From: Paenibacillus amylolyticus
GTDB taxonomy: Bacteria; Bacillota; Bacilli; Paenibacillales; Paenibacillaceae
Reading direction: 5' to 3'
Assembly (NCBI RefSeq): GCF_003719335.1
Contig: NZ_RIAS01000002.1
Location: 186,001-250,000 of the forward strand
DNA: 64,000 bases
How positions within the stretch are numbered: position 1 is the stretch's first letter; each line of letters starts with the position of its first letter. Shown piece after piece: positions 45,043-53,670 of the stretch. The notes under the pieces are model-generated. The model was not told the origin of the DNA. It worked only from the letters and a program-made list of their open reading frames with translations, and ran no database searches. The position numbers were made by a program, and so were the translations under genes.

Positions 45043-45702
45043 ATGAATTGGGACTATATTTCAACGATTATAAAACCGATGCTGGAAGGTGCACAAACGA
45101 CGATTTTCTTATTTCTGCTTGCGATTGTGCTATCGGTACCCCTAGGATTCGCGGTAACGTTAGCGATGCGGAGCCAGTTCAAACCGCTGGCGTGGATTGC
45201 GCACACATACGTCTATGTGATGCGTGGGACACCGTTACTTTTGCAAGTATTATTTTTCTGTTTCGGCCTTCCATTACTTCCGGTCATCGGGGAGTATCTG
45301 GTCTTTGATCGTTTCATTGCAGCGGCTATCGCATTTATTCTGAACTATGCAGCTTACTTTGCAGAAATCTTCCGGGGCGGATTGTTGTCGATTGATAAAG
45401 GGCAGCATGAAGCGGCTAAAGTGCTTGGACTCACGAAGTGGCAGACAATGACAAAAGTTATCATTCCACAGATGGTGAGGGTGGTGCTTCCGGCCACAGC
45501 GAACGAGGCAATTACGCTGGTTAAAGATACGGCATTGCTCTACGCTGTAGCTGTACCCGAGTTGCTCTATTATGCGCAAGCCGCAGTGAATCGGGATTTG
45601 CAACTCATTCCATTTTTCGTAGCGGCAATTATGTATTTGCTTATGACTCTGGTGCTTACCTTATTATTCAAGGTTCTGGAGAAGCGTTTTTCGCATGAAT
45701 AA
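45043..45702 (+). CDS. Polar amino-acid ABC transporter permease
   Basis: 219 residues, the normal HisM/GlnP size, with five hydrophobic segments. The N-terminal PMLEGAQTTIFLFLLAI and the EAA loop HEAAKVLGLTKWQTMTKVIIP identify the amino-acid branch. AGAGGAGA precedes the ATG. As only one permease gene is present, it is likely to form a homodimer. Confidence 0.9.
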   Translation: MNWDYISTIIKPMLEGAQTTIFLFLLAIVLSVPLGFAVTLAMRSQFKPLAWIAHTYVYVMRGTPLLLQVLFFCFGLPLLPVIGEYLVFDRFIAAAIAFILNYAAYFAEIFRGGLLSIDKGQHEAAKVLGLTKWQTMTKVIIPQMVRVVLPATANEAITLVKDTALLYAVAVPELLYYAQAAVNRDLQLIPFFVAAIMYLLMTLVLTLLFKVLEKRFSHE

Positions 45703-45735
45703 ATCAAATCTGTTCAATCAAAGGACTGTCTGCAT

Positions 45736-46491
45736 ATGACCTATAGTATAGAAGTAAATCAGTTGAAAAAATCATTTGGCACACTGGATGTGCTGAAACA
45801 AGTCTCTTTTAACGTGGCTCCAGGTGAAGTGATTGCGGTAATTGGACCTTCAGGTTCGGGGAAAAGCACGATGTTGCGCAGCTTGATCCACCTGGAAGAT
45901 GTTACGGGCGGAACGATTCGCATTCAGAATCAGTCGCTGGTGGATGATGGGCGGTACGCAGGTGCTACCGAGATTCGGAAGATTACCGATCGTATGGGCA
46001 TGGTGTTTCAGCATTTTAATTTGTTCCCGCATCTGACTGTACAGGCGAACCTTGAACTTGCACCGAAGACGTTGAAAAAAGAGAGCATCAAGGCAATTCG
46101 CAGCCGCAGCATGGAGTTACTTGCCAAAGTCGGACTGTCGGACAAGGCCGATGCTTATCCGGCCAATTTGTCCGGTGGACAGAAGCAGCGCGTAGCGATT
46201 GCGCGCGCCCTGATGATGCAGCCAGATATCCTGCTCTTTGATGAGCCAACCTCGGCTCTCGACCCGGAGCTGACGGGAGAAGTGCTTCGTGTCATCAAGC
46301 AACTGGCGCAGGAAAACATGACGATGATGATTGTCACGCACGAGATGAGCTTTGCTCGTGATGTTGCGGATCGTGTCTTCTTCATGGACAATGGCGAAAT
46401 TGCCGAGCAAGGCCCGCCAGATCAACTCTTCGGTGCACCAAAGCTCGCACGCACCCAGACGTTTTTGAAACGAGTGGATATGGAAGAGTAA
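45736..46491 (+). CDS. Polar amino-acid ABC transporter ATPase
   Basis: 251 residues with Walker [11 protein letters not shown]-loop [13 protein letters not shown], signature LSGGQKQRV, Walker [13 protein letters not shown] and switch VTHEMSF, all typical of GlnQ/HisP. AAAGGA lies 10 bases before the ATG. It is the last gene of the importer operon; CRISPR leader 1 begins 22 bases after its stop. Confidence 0.92.
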   Translation: MTYSIEVNQLKKSFGTLDVLKQVSFNVAPGEVIAVIGPSGSGKSTMLRSLIHLEDVTGGTIRIQNQSLVDDGRYAGATEIRKITDRMGMVFQHFNLFPHLTVQANLELAPKTLKKESIKAIRSRSMELLAKVGLSDKADAYPANLSGGQKQRVAIARALMMQPDILLFDEPTSALDPELTGEVLRVIKQLAQENMTMMIVTHEMSFARDVADRVFFMDNGEIAEQGPPDQLFGAPKLARTQTFLKRVDMEE

Positions 46492-46512
46492 CGGTGGAGC
46501 GTGATTTAAAAC

Positions 46513-46705
46513 AGGTGCGAGTGCCAAGCTCCCATGAAATCCCTGGGAGATTCGCACCTGACAATAGGTTGATTTGATACCTTTTGGCAAATGACCTTGA
46601 ATATTTTAGGGGTTTTATATTAAGATGATACTAATTATTAGAAGAATTAAACGAGAACACGTAATAAAGTATACAATCTATGCTTTTATTACGTGTTTTT
46701 TCGCT
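46513..46705 (+). promoter_or_regulatory. Type I-C CRISPR leader 1
   Basis: 193 bases between the AGGTGCGA/TTCGCACCT hairpin and the first CRISPR repeat. It shares with the segment at 51101-51293 the hairpin (with AAGCTC, CATGAAA, CCC-GGG inside), TTGAT-CCTTTTGGCAA, GAGAACAC and TTTTTCGCT at the repeat edge. A leader holds the array promoter and the spacer-integration signal. No cas gene precedes it. Confidence 0.75.
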
Positions 46706-46941
46706 GTCGCACTCCGTATGGAGTGCGAGGATTGAAATAACAGCCACGTCCCGAACAATATCCCGAATAGCAGGTCGCACTCGTATGGAGTGCGTGGATT
46801 GAAATCGTACTAGTTCAGTGTCTCCTGCGTTTTGTAACTGGTCACACTCTGTATGGAGTGTGTGGATTGAAATCATTTGTAAACACGATAAGTCATAATA
46901 GGGGAGTAGTCGCACTCCTTCTGGAGTACCTGGATTGAACT
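46706..46941 (+). CRISPR. Type I-C CRISPR array, four repeats and three 35-bp spacers
   Basis: Repeats at 46706-46738, 46774-46805, 46841-46873 and 46909-46941. They have the I-C form GTCGCACTC-CGTAT-GGAGTGC, then GTGGATTGAAAT. Every spacer is exactly 35 bases. The second repeat lacks one C, the third has compensatory changes in the stem (CACACTC/GAGTGTG), and the last is degenerate, which marks the leader-distal end. No cas genes are in the window, so processing would depend on a system elsewhere, if any. Confidence 0.9.
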
Positions 46942-46969
46942 CTGATTTTCTCGACTTGCACCTAACACG

Positions 46970-47164
46970 CTAACGATCACAGAGAAGCTTATTTTGTCGT
47001 TTCGGCGACCTTTGGAATTCTAACGATCACCACAAGCGCTATTTGGGCTGAAACCCTCAAAATGTAGCGTAAATCGCTGTATTTCAAGTAAATAAGCTTT
47101 CTGGTGATCGTTAGATTTTATAAATGCCTAAAATAGGCTGAATAGCGTCGCTGGTGATCGTTAG
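46970..47164. repeat. 195-bp nested inverted repeat element, copy C
   Basis: CTAACGATC at 46970 and 47020, GATCGTTAG at 47106 and 47156: offsets 50, 86 and 50. It begins 28 bases after the last CRISPR repeat. Its right-hand modules are of the opposite subtype order (GCTTATTT then CGCTATT) from copy A. Confidence 0.9.
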
Positions 47165-47378
47165 AATCTGGCAAACCGGAGACCGCCCAAACTAGTGTGC
47201 ATTTAGAACGAAACTTTCTCCATAGGTAATATGTGTAGAGAAACCTCGATTTCATATGATTTTCCCGACAGACACGCACCACCATTTTTGATAAAACTGT
47301 GAGCCAGTTGGTTCATGCAGTCTATCGTGTTATAGTTTTGACTGTGGGTGTATTCTACATATTAGGAGTACGATCAAT

Positions 47379-47750
47379 ATGCTACTTATTACTAGAAAAT
47401 TGATAAATCGACTAAGCGAACCTTACAAAGAAGCAGATATGCTGGCCTGTTATGTTACGTCACAAGCGATTTCCTCAACGACATCTCGAGCTATATTGCT
47501 GATCAATCATGATGTGCTTAAAATTTTGTTCCTCAATTTATTTTCTTCCAAAGTTGTTCAAATGGTTCGAATACCACTTTCAGATCTGGAGCAACAGCGA
47601 CTCAAATCCGGGGTTTCGTTGGCGTCGATATGGTCATTTCAGTCTCATGGTATACATTATCGGTTTAGCATCATCAAAAAAATGCTTACGCTTGGCTCCA
47701 TGCAAGCAGAGTTTCTACAGTTTATTGATGAACATGTTGTGAGAGCCTGA
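47379..47750 (+). CDS. Hypothetical protein, possibly PH-like fold
   Basis: 123 residues, not recognised. TTAGGAG lies 9 bases before the ATG. A hydrophobic stretch (about 45-60) and the pattern WSFQSHGIHYRFSIIKKMLTLG then EFLQFIDEHV near the end recall bacterial PH-like domains, in which alternating strands are followed by a C-terminal helix; this is a weak resemblance. It stands alone between repeat copy C and a strong terminator, in the accessory region. Confidence 0.5.
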   Translation: MLLITRKLINRLSEPYKEADMLACYVTSQAISSTTSRAILLINHDVLKILFLNLFSSKVVQMVRIPLSDLEQQRLKSGVSLASIWSFQSHGIHYRFSIIKKMLTLGSMQAEFLQFIDEHVVRA

Positions 47751-47822
47751 CGATAAGTATAGAGTCTTTTTACGTATAACATGTAGCCAGCAGAGGTTAC
47801 CCTATTAAAAAAAAGAAAATTC

Positions 47823-47892
47823 AAAAAGGCATATCCATTGTCCCGACTCGCTGCATAACAGCCAGTCTGACATAAAGGATATGCCTTTTACA
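47823..47892. terminator. Bidirectional terminator between converging genes
   Basis: AAAAAGGCATATCC pairs with GGATATGCCTTTT; a second stem (TGTCCCGACT/AGTCTGACA) lies inside. A and T runs on both sides suit both strands. Confidence 0.8.
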
Positions 47893-47971
47893 TTTCTATA
47901 ACCGTTTGTGTTGATATTTATATTAAATCGAACATGATAGCTAAGTTTTATACCAAAGCTGAATATCTTAT

Positions 47972-50158
47972 CTAAGCCTGAAATACAGCTTCACTGCTGA
48001 GATTTTCGTTTTCAACCGTGCGATGTTTCAGGAAATACGTTAACGTACCGACCAGACCGAGAACTGCAAAGATGCATAGAATGCCGATCTGATCCCAGGC
48101 GACGCCGAATTGTCCGCTGGAGATGACCGCTTTGTATCCCGTTACGGAGTACGTCATTGGTAGCCATGGGTTGAACACTTTCAGCCAGTTTGGAATGAGT
48201 TCCAGTGGGAACGTTCCTGCGCTGGTGGTGAGTTGGAAGATGAGCAACAGGATGGCAATGAAGCGTCCCGGATTCTCCAGCCAAGTTACCAATGCCTGAA
48301 TGATGTACATGAAACTCAGACTCGTCACAAAACTGAACAAAAGGAATAACGGCACACTCTGTACCTTCAGGCCAAGCCCGTATAACACCAGCCCGGAAGC
48401 GAGCAAAGATTGAACGCCGCTCATAATGGTGAAGGCAAGGGTTTTGCTGACAAATCGATTCCAGCCACTTGCGTCACTTACACTACTGCCACGTGTTGGT
48501 ACAACCAGCGTTGCAATCAACGCACCGACAAATAATCCGAGTGATAGAAAATAGGGCGAAAAACCTGTGCCGTAGTTGGGCACTTCGTTTAATTTGTGTT
48601 CATCGACATGAACAGGCTCGGCATACATCGTAACCAGTTCATCGGTCTTTTTGACACTGCTCGTTTGCTGCGCAGCATCGTTTAATTTGGTGGCGAGTTC
48701 GCCGGAACCGTCGGTTAACTTGAGCGTGCCTTCTTGTAGCTTACCAGCACCATCAGCCAGCTTATGAGAACCATCCGTAAGGGTAGAAACCCCGCCCTCC
48801 AGCTCATTCACTCCGGCCAAAAGCTTGCCAGCACCAGCGTCTAGTTGCTCTGATCCTGTTGCCAGTTTGGCACCGCCAGCGGCCGCTTCGTTTAATTTGG
48901 CATTGAATTGGTTGAGCCCGGCACTCAGCTTTTCTTGTCCGCCGGATAACTGTGCTGCGCCTTGTACCAGCTGCTCTTCACCTTGAACCAACTGGCTGCT
49001 GCCTTGATGCAATTGTTGCTGTGCAGCTTGCATTTGCTGACTTCCGGCAACGAGTTGCTGTCCGCCTTGATATACCTGCTCACTGCCAGCGGCAACGGCC
49101 TGGCTAGCTGCGAGTAGCTCTTGAACAGCGGGGCTCGCTGCCAGTTCGGGATTGGACTTTGCTAGTTGAGCCAGACCTTGGGCGACTGCTTTGGCGCCTT
49201 CGCTGACTTTGCCGCTACCTTCCACGGAAGTTTGCAGTCCGGCGGTCAGCTTGGCACTGCCTTGTTCGGTAGCTGCGAGTCCTGCGTCCAGTTTGGACGC
49301 GCCTTCCTGCGCAACTTGAATACTGGCATGCAGCTGTTTACTGCCAGCTGCGGCCTGTGCTGCGCCGTCACCCAGCTTGGTGCCGGCGGCAGCTAATTGT
49401 GCGAGACCATTCGATAATGTGCTCGCGCCAGTGTGAAGATCACCTGTGCCTTTGGCGAGGGTTGCTGTGCCTTCTTTTAACGAAACGGCGCCGGTTTGCA
49501 GCTTGCCTGCACCGTCAGCCAGTTTCGCCAGGTTTTCTTTTAACGTAGCCGCCCCTTCGTCCAATTTGCTTGCTCCATCATGGATTTTACCTGCGCCATC
49601 TCCGGCATCTGCCAAACCGTCCGAGATTTTCTCGACCTTATCCAGCAGGGTTTCGGTATATGATTCTGTGACTTTGGCAGAGACTTTGGAGCGAATCTGT
49701 TTGACCGCCGTGCCACCGATCTGACCCGCAAGGAAGTTGTAACCTTCGTTGGGCTCGTAGATCAGTTCTGCCGGAGCCGGATGCTCATCCATCAGGGTAG
49801 TTGCTTTGGCGGAAAAGTCCTCTGGAATGACAATGGTCATGTAATATTTGTTGTCCTTCATGCCTTGTTCTGCCTGGTCGCGGGTGACGAACTGCCAGTT
49901 AAAATCATCGCTTTTCTTCAACTCATCAACCAGATTCTGGCCGACTTCAAGCGATTTGTCATTGTAAACTGCACCCCGATCCGTGTTGACCACGGCTACA
50001 GGTAATTCATTCATTTTGCCATATGGGTCCCAGAAGGCGTTCAGGAACAGTCCGCTATATAACACGGGAATGAACAGCACAACGAGAATGGGAATAAATA
50101 CTTTTGGTTTCTTGAAGGCGGATTTCAGATCCTGCCCAAATACACGAAATGATTTCAT
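47972..50158 (-). CDS. yhgE: YhgE/Pip-family membrane protein with long heptad-like repeat region
   Basis: 728 residues. The N-terminal helix (about 20-42) and domain (PVAVVNTDRGAVYND) match YhgE/Pip. Residues about 185-510 are a run of 7-residue units of the type L-x-x-G-A-x-x (KLADGAGKLQTG, QLVQGEEQLVQG), a long extracellular coiled region. Five C-terminal helices (about 540-715) resemble ABC-2 permeases. The family includes phage infection protein of lactococci and ESX-like accessory proteins; here it may take part in secretion or surface structure. It follows the TetR gene by 75 bases and probably shares its transcript. Confidence 0.87.
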   Translation of the reverse strand: MKSFRVFGQDLKSAFKKPKVFIPILVVLFIPVLYSGLFLNAFWDPYGKMNELPVAVVNTDRGAVYNDKSLEVGQNLVDELKKSDDFNWQFVTRDQAEQGMKDNKYYMTIVIPEDFSAKATTLMDEHPAPAELIYEPNEGYNFLAGQIGGTAVKQIRSKVSAKVTESYTETLLDKVEKISDGLADAGDGAGKIHDGASKLDEGAATLKENLAKLADGAGKLQTGAVSLKEGTATLAKGTGDLHTGASTLSNGLAQLAAAGTKLGDGAAQAAAGSKQLHASIQVAQEGASKLDAGLAATEQGSAKLTAGLQTSVEGSGKVSEGAKAVAQGLAQLAKSNPELAASPAVQELLAASQAVAAGSEQVYQGGQQLVAGSQQMQAAQQQLHQGSSQLVQGEEQLVQGAAQLSGGQEKLSAGLNQFNAKLNEAAAGGAKLATGSEQLDAGAGKLLAGVNELEGGVSTLTDGSHKLADGAGKLQEGTLKLTDGSGELATKLNDAAQQTSSVKKTDELVTMYAEPVHVDEHKLNEVPNYGTGFSPYFLSLGLFVGALIATLVVPTRGSSVSDASGWNRFVSKTLAFTIMSGVQSLLASGLVLYGLGLKVQSVPLFLLFSFVTSLSFMYIIQALVTWLENPGRFIAILLLIFQLTTSAGTFPLELIPNWLKVFNPWLPMTYSVTGYKAVISSGQFGVAWDQIGILCIFAVLGLVGTLTYFLKHRTVENENLSSEAVFQA

Positions 50159-50233
50159 GATGTTCTCTCCCTATCTTACGCTTATCCCTTGTTTCTCTAT
50201 TAGTATGGTATGTGTGCGTCCGCGGGCGTTTCT

Positions 50234-50812
50234 CTAGGTGGGGGATAATCCATTTTTGAGAAAGAGGCCCACAAACGCTTTGATCTGATCCTTGTGCAGC
50301 GTAGGATGCGCTTTATTCCAATCGGATGTTAGGCTGACGTATAACTTCAGTAGCACAAACGAGACCAGCTTGGGATCGTCGGTACGAATTTGCTGTAATT
50401 CCATGGCCCGACTAACCTGACGCTCGAGGTATTCGAGAATGGCTTTCTCTACTTTTTGCAGACCCTCTCTCGCTTGGGGTGTTCCGAAATCGTTGACCTC
50501 TTGGAAAAGCTTGATCAGCAGCTCATGCTCCTCCCGATATTCCAGCAACGAGTCCATACTCTGATGCACGTTATCCAGAAAAGAGTTTTCATCCTTCACC
50601 GTCTGCTCCGTAATCCGTTTCATGTCTGCAATAATCGAGCGCAGGATCTCATCAAACAATTCTTCTTTGTTCTCGAAAAAGGTATAGATCGTTCCTTTGC
50701 CCACATTGGCCAGTCTCGCCACTTGTTCCATCGTTGTGGCTTTGTAGCCAAACAGGGCAAAGGATTTCTCGGCAGAGTCCATCACCTGTTGCCTTCGATC
50801 TATCGTTTTCAC
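50234..50812 (-). CDS. TetR-family transcriptional regulator
   Basis: 192 residues from GTG 50812, which has AAGGAGG 8 bases upstream; the frame is open to 50953 without a site. The N-terminal helix-turn-helix reads AEKSFALFGYKATTMEQVAR then VGKGTIYTFFENKEELFDEI, the TetR signature. It is followed by yhgE, a common pairing in Bacillota in which TetR represses the transporter-like gene. A palindrome at 50964-50986 is a likely operator. The inducer is unknown. Confidence 0.88.
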   Translation of the reverse strand: MKTIDRRQQVMDSAEKSFALFGYKATTMEQVARLANVGKGTIYTFFENKEELFDEILRSIIADMKRITEQTVKDENSFLDNVHQSMDSLLEYREEHELLIKLFQEVNDFGTPQAREGLQKVEKAILEYLERQVSRAMELQQIRTDDPKLVSFVLLKLYVSLTSDWNKAHPTLHKDQIKAFVGLFLKNGLSPT

Positions 50813-50963
50813 GGCTATGCACCTCCTTGGGGTCTGACGTGTGTAAGGGTGTAGCGGGTAAAACACGAGAAGCAGTGTGAAGCAGTAGAGATTTTTGAAA
50901 ATGATGAAGCAAGTTGAAGCGATGGTGAAAGGATTTGAAAAAAGATGAACCAAACTTTGCGAT

Positions 50964-50986
50964 TGACCAGTTTACTGTTTTGGTCA
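50964..50986. promoter_or_regulatory. Candidate TetR operator
   Basis: TGACCA, 11 bases and TGGTCA form a 23-bp inverted repeat about 150 bases upstream of the tetR start; a further TTGGTC half-site follows at 50988. The size and position fit autorepression. Confidence 0.45.
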
Positions 50987-51100
50987 GTTGGTCGTTATTT
51001 AATGTAGCACTTGTGTATGAAGTTAGATGTGATCTATGTCATAGTTTGGAAAGTGAACGTTGTGATGGTGTGGGTAGGGAGAAGCTGGAAGAGTAGAGAA

Positions 51101-51293
51101 AGGTGCGAATGTGAAGCTCACATGAAAACCCCGGGGGATTCGCACCTTGAAAGTAGTAAAAACAAGGACTTTTGATGCCTTTTGGCAACAATAAGCTGGA
51201 AAAAGATTGAATTCGTTGGTGAGAACACATAGAATAGTAGTGTAAAAACGTAGTTTTGTGACGTGTAGTAACGTACTATACTTGTTTTTCGCT
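51101..51293 (+). promoter_or_regulatory. Type I-C CRISPR leader 2
   Basis: Again exactly 193 bases from the AGGTGCGAAT/ATTCGCACCT hairpin to the repeat. The first 47 bases closely match leader 1, and the TTGAT-CCTTTTGGCAA, GAGAACAC and TTTTTCGCT blocks are shared; the parts between have diverged. Confidence 0.75.
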
Positions 51294-51326
51294 GTCGCAC
51301 TCCGTATGGAGTGCGTGGATTGAAAT
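51294..51326 (+). CRISPR. Single type I-C CRISPR repeat after leader 2
   Basis: One intact 33-base repeat (GTCGCACTC ... GTGGATTGAAAT) with no second repeat 68 bases later. Its last bases overlap the start of the long open frame to the right. With the two repeats at 53322-53422 it may be the leader end of an array whose middle was replaced. Confidence 0.8.
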
Positions 51327-51507
51327 GTGGACTTATGTGATTAACTTTGATCTACTTATCGCTGCTAATGCAATCAACAGAAAGCTCAACTCAATTTCCT
51401 CTAGTATAATTAAACTGGGTAGTCATGCTGCCAATAGATTCGGAGTTTCGAAGATTAGAAGTTTTGAAGATGTTATCCATATATCAACCGATGAGGAGTG
51501 TCAGGAC

Positions 51508-53088
51508 ATGTCCATACATCACATAGGTCAAAAGGTTACTTTTGCCGATATCAAAACGAGGTTGCCTCACGAAAGCTGGATGTATACACAGAATGAAGCA
51601 CATGATGGTGAACTTGATGCCGAGGAAGTATGGCTGCATTCAGGTGATCTTCATATCAATGAGCTGTTGCTGGATGAGGGGCCTTTTTTAATTATGGTGG
51701 AGGGAAATCTGATCGTTGATCGTTATATTGGAAACACAGGATCCGACGCGGCCGCTTCTAACCTGGTTGTGCTTGGTGATCTTACAACGCCTTATATGCT
51801 CGTGGGAGGGCAGGAAATATATATTACAGGTAATCTTTATGTGGAGGATATGTTCTGGGGAGATTACAACCATGGAGAATTGACGGTGAGAGGCAACGTA
51901 GAAGGTGGGCTGCTAGTAAGTACAGAGCAATATCGAATTCAGGTTCAAGGACAGCGGAAAGTGAAGCGTCAGCTTGAAGATTGGGAGGATCTCGGACCAT
52001 GGCAAGGCTTTGACATGCTGGAGTTATTTGTTCCTGAGTGTGTCATTGACGAAGATACAGAAGAGCCGTTTCCATGGCGAGAAGAGATGATCAAGAGGCT
52101 GGAGCAGGGACAGCCTATCATTAAACGAAAGTATATTTATGCCGCAGAACTAGCGCCAGATGTACCGGATTGGTTCGAAGATCATCGGTTCACCGCTGAG
52201 AACATTGAGCGTCTTACTCACCCTTCATTATTACCTGTAAGAGAGGAGGGGGAGTTGCTGAACAGCTATGAGTTTTGGGTGGATGGACAGTTTTGCCGAG
52301 GTTCTGTCTACGGGGATGAGTATACGGAGGGCTATTTCCGGAGTCTGTATTTTCAAGATGACCAAGACTGTGCATTGTTGCTCAAAATAGAGCCAGCAGA
52401 CCAAGCTTCAGGCTCTTCTAATGAACTTGCCGAGCAAGCGGGCACTCCTGTCTGGATGATCTCAGGCGCATATCGTTATGTGAACAGTGAGAACTCCGAA
52501 TGGAGCGTATTTACGGAAGACTCACCTCCGGATATTCAGCAGTTAAGCAACCGTGGATGGGATACCTTGTTGCGGTCCGTATCGAATTACCAGTATGTCC
52601 GTACCTTAATTTCGCCGCAACGTATTCGTGATTTATTAGCGTTGCCTATCGTGGAGCCGTATGACGATTATTATGATGATGACCGGCATGGGTTGTGGAT
52701 TGAAGACTTCTACTTTGCATTTCGACAAGCAGGTCAAATGTATAATGATGTTCCCAAGCCAGCTATGCTGCGTATTGGTAGAGAGTATACGGATACCCAA
52801 GGGGAGACGAAGGTCGAGAAATACTTCTATACGCTACACCAGCATGCGGACGGCACGGAAATTGTGTTAATTGAATACTCGGCTCAGGAGCAAGAGGATG
52901 AGGAAGAGCCGTTGTTGCTTGAACTTCATTATGTAGGTGGTCCCCAATTACTACATGCCGTTCAATTGCTGGAACGTGGGCGCAAAGAGCTGATGCAAGC
53001 GAATCAGGATTTGCTGGATGGGGAACCGCCCTATGCTGTTGAATCCTTTGCGAAGCGATATTGGAAATCCAAAGGATACCTGAAATAA
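51508..53088 (+). CDS. Large protein of unknown function with beta-helix-like N-terminal region
   Basis: 526 residues, family not recognised. Residues about 35-150 contain regularly spaced short strands (DLHINELLLDEGPFLIMVEG, NLVVLGDLTTPYMLVGG, ITGNLYVEDMF, LTVRGNVEGG), which suggests a small beta-helix or bactofilin-like stack. The rest is mixed, acidic and soluble, with no signal peptide. GAGGAG lies 9 bases before ATG 51508. The frame is open upstream to ATG 51325, which overlaps the CRISPR repeat; that extension has no ribosome binding site. The gene sits between CRISPR remnants, so it may have entered or replaced the array. Confidence 0.6.
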   Translation: MSIHHIGQKVTFADIKTRLPHESWMYTQNEAHDGELDAEEVWLHSGDLHINELLLDEGPFLIMVEGNLIVDRYIGNTGSDAAASNLVVLGDLTTPYMLVGGQEIYITGNLYVEDMFWGDYNHGELTVRGNVEGGLLVSTEQYRIQVQGQRKVKRQLEDWEDLGPWQGFDMLELFVPECVIDEDTEEPFPWREEMIKRLEQGQPIIKRKYIYAAELAPDVPDWFEDHRFTAENIERLTHPSLLPVREEGELLNSYEFWVDGQFCRGSVYGDEYTEGYFRSLYFQDDQDCALLLKIEPADQASGSSNELAEQAGTPVWMISGAYRYVNSENSEWSVFTEDSPPDIQQLSNRGWDTLLRSVSNYQYVRTLISPQRIRDLLALPIVEPYDDYYDDDRHGLWIEDFYFAFRQAGQMYNDVPKPAMLRIGREYTDTQGETKVEKYFYTLHQHADGTEIVLIEYSAQEQEDEEEPLLLELHYVGGPQLLHAVQLLERGRKELMQANQDLLDGEPPYAVESFAKRYWKSKGYLK

Positions 53089-53107
53089 AAGAGCTACACT
53101 ATAAAAT

Positions 53108-53146
53108 AGGACGCCCAGACAGGATATTGCACCTGACCGAGCGTCT
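53108..53146 (+). terminator. Weak terminator after the unknown 526-residue gene
   Basis: GACGC/GCGTC with an inner AGG/CCT pairing and T-rich sequence after it. The stem is short. Confidence 0.4.
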
Positions 53147-53321
53147 TTGTCTGCTCGTTTTTATAGAAGATTAGAGCAAAGTGCAATCAACGAAGCGGTA
53201 TAATTGAATGTATGTGAGACAATTTTCTTCGTTTTCTTCCGGTAAATTGTCGGGGCGGAACCAACTTTCAGATAAGCATTATATTCTCTGCCAGCTTCAC
53301 TGATCTGGGTAGCTCACTTTG

Positions 53322-53422
53322 GTCGCACTCCGTATGGAGTGTGCGGATTGAAATTTTCCGAAACTCCCACCATTTCCAGGCATTTGCCGGTTACACTCTG
53401 TATAGAGCTCGCCGATTGAAAT
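53322..53422 (+). CRISPR. Type I-C CRISPR remnant, two repeats and one 35-bp spacer
   Basis: Repeats at 53322-53354 and 53390-53422 with a 35-base spacer. The first is nearly intact (GTGCGGATTGAAAT end); the second is degenerate (TATAGAGCTCGCC in the stem region), like a leader-distal end. No leader is recognisable upstream, and no repeat lies 68 bases before. Confidence 0.85.
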
Positions 53423-53448
53423 ATGTGAACTTAAGTAAGTTGTTAAAA

Positions 53449-53478
53449 AATAAAAAAAGGTGCTCGTCTGAGCACCTA
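53449..53478 (-). terminator. Minus-strand terminator left of the toxin gene
   Basis: AGGTGCTC, 4 bases, GAGCACCT: a perfect 8-bp stem followed on the minus strand by TTTTTTTATTTTTT. It would end any antisense transcript crossing the toxin gene. Confidence 0.65.
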
Positions 53479-53483
53479 CACAC

Positions 53484-53492
53484 TGGTATAAT
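53484..53492 (+). promoter_or_regulatory. Extended minus-10 promoter of the toxin gene
   Basis: TGGTATAAT is a perfect extended minus-10 box; no good minus-35 is needed for this class. It would give a 55-60 base leader before the toxin start. Confidence 0.55.
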
Positions 53493-53553
53493 TTAAAATG
53501 TACAGCCAATTTGTGGTGGGTATAGACAGTCCTCCGGTAAGGAGGTGTTGTCT

Positions 53554-53637
53554 ATGAATTTCTCTTTTTCAGATGTAATCATGTTCGCAACGTTAATTAT
53601 TGCGCTCCTGACATACATTGATCGAAAAAAGAAATAA
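53554..53637 (+). CDS. Putative type I toxin (27-residue holin-like membrane peptide)
   Basis: 27 residues, beginning MNFSFSDVIM and ending LLTYIDRKKK: one hydrophobic helix and a basic tail, as in the small holin-like toxins of Bacillota type I toxin-antitoxin pairs (TxpA/BsrG group). AAGGAGGTG lies 6 bases before the ATG. The leader forms a stem in which ATAGACA (53522-53528) pairs with TGTCTAT (53549-53555) and CCTCC with GGAGG, covering both the ribosome binding site and the start codon; this is typical of such toxins. An antisense RNA from the right is expected, and a minus-strand terminator lies at the toxin 3' end. It is too short for usual gene finders. Confidence 0.7.
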   Translation: MNFSFSDVIMFATLIIALLTYIDRKKK

Positions 53638-53670
53638 CCCGCCATAGGTTGGAGGCCTAGCGGGTTATTT
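53633..53670 (-). terminator. Hairpin at the toxin 3' end, terminator on the minus strand
   Basis: AATAACCC-GC and GCGGGTTATT pair, with inner TAGG/CCTA. On the minus strand the stem is followed by TTTC and TTTTTT, as expected for the end of an antisense antitoxin RNA overlapping the toxin mRNA. Confidence 0.55.

Noticed and set aside
46631-46915. 94-codon open frame on the minus strand with repeated sequence
   Set aside because: It is the CRISPR array read in reverse; the repeated peptide (such as SIHTLHTECD-like blocks) comes from the repeats.
51325-51507. 60-codon N-terminal extension of the unknown gene into the CRISPR repeat
   Set aside because: No ribosome binding site in front of ATG 51325, while GAGGAG is well placed for ATG 51508; kept only as an alternative.
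53297-53509. 70-codon open frame on the minus strand
   Set aside because: It runs through CRISPR repeats and a terminator stem and has no ribosome binding site.
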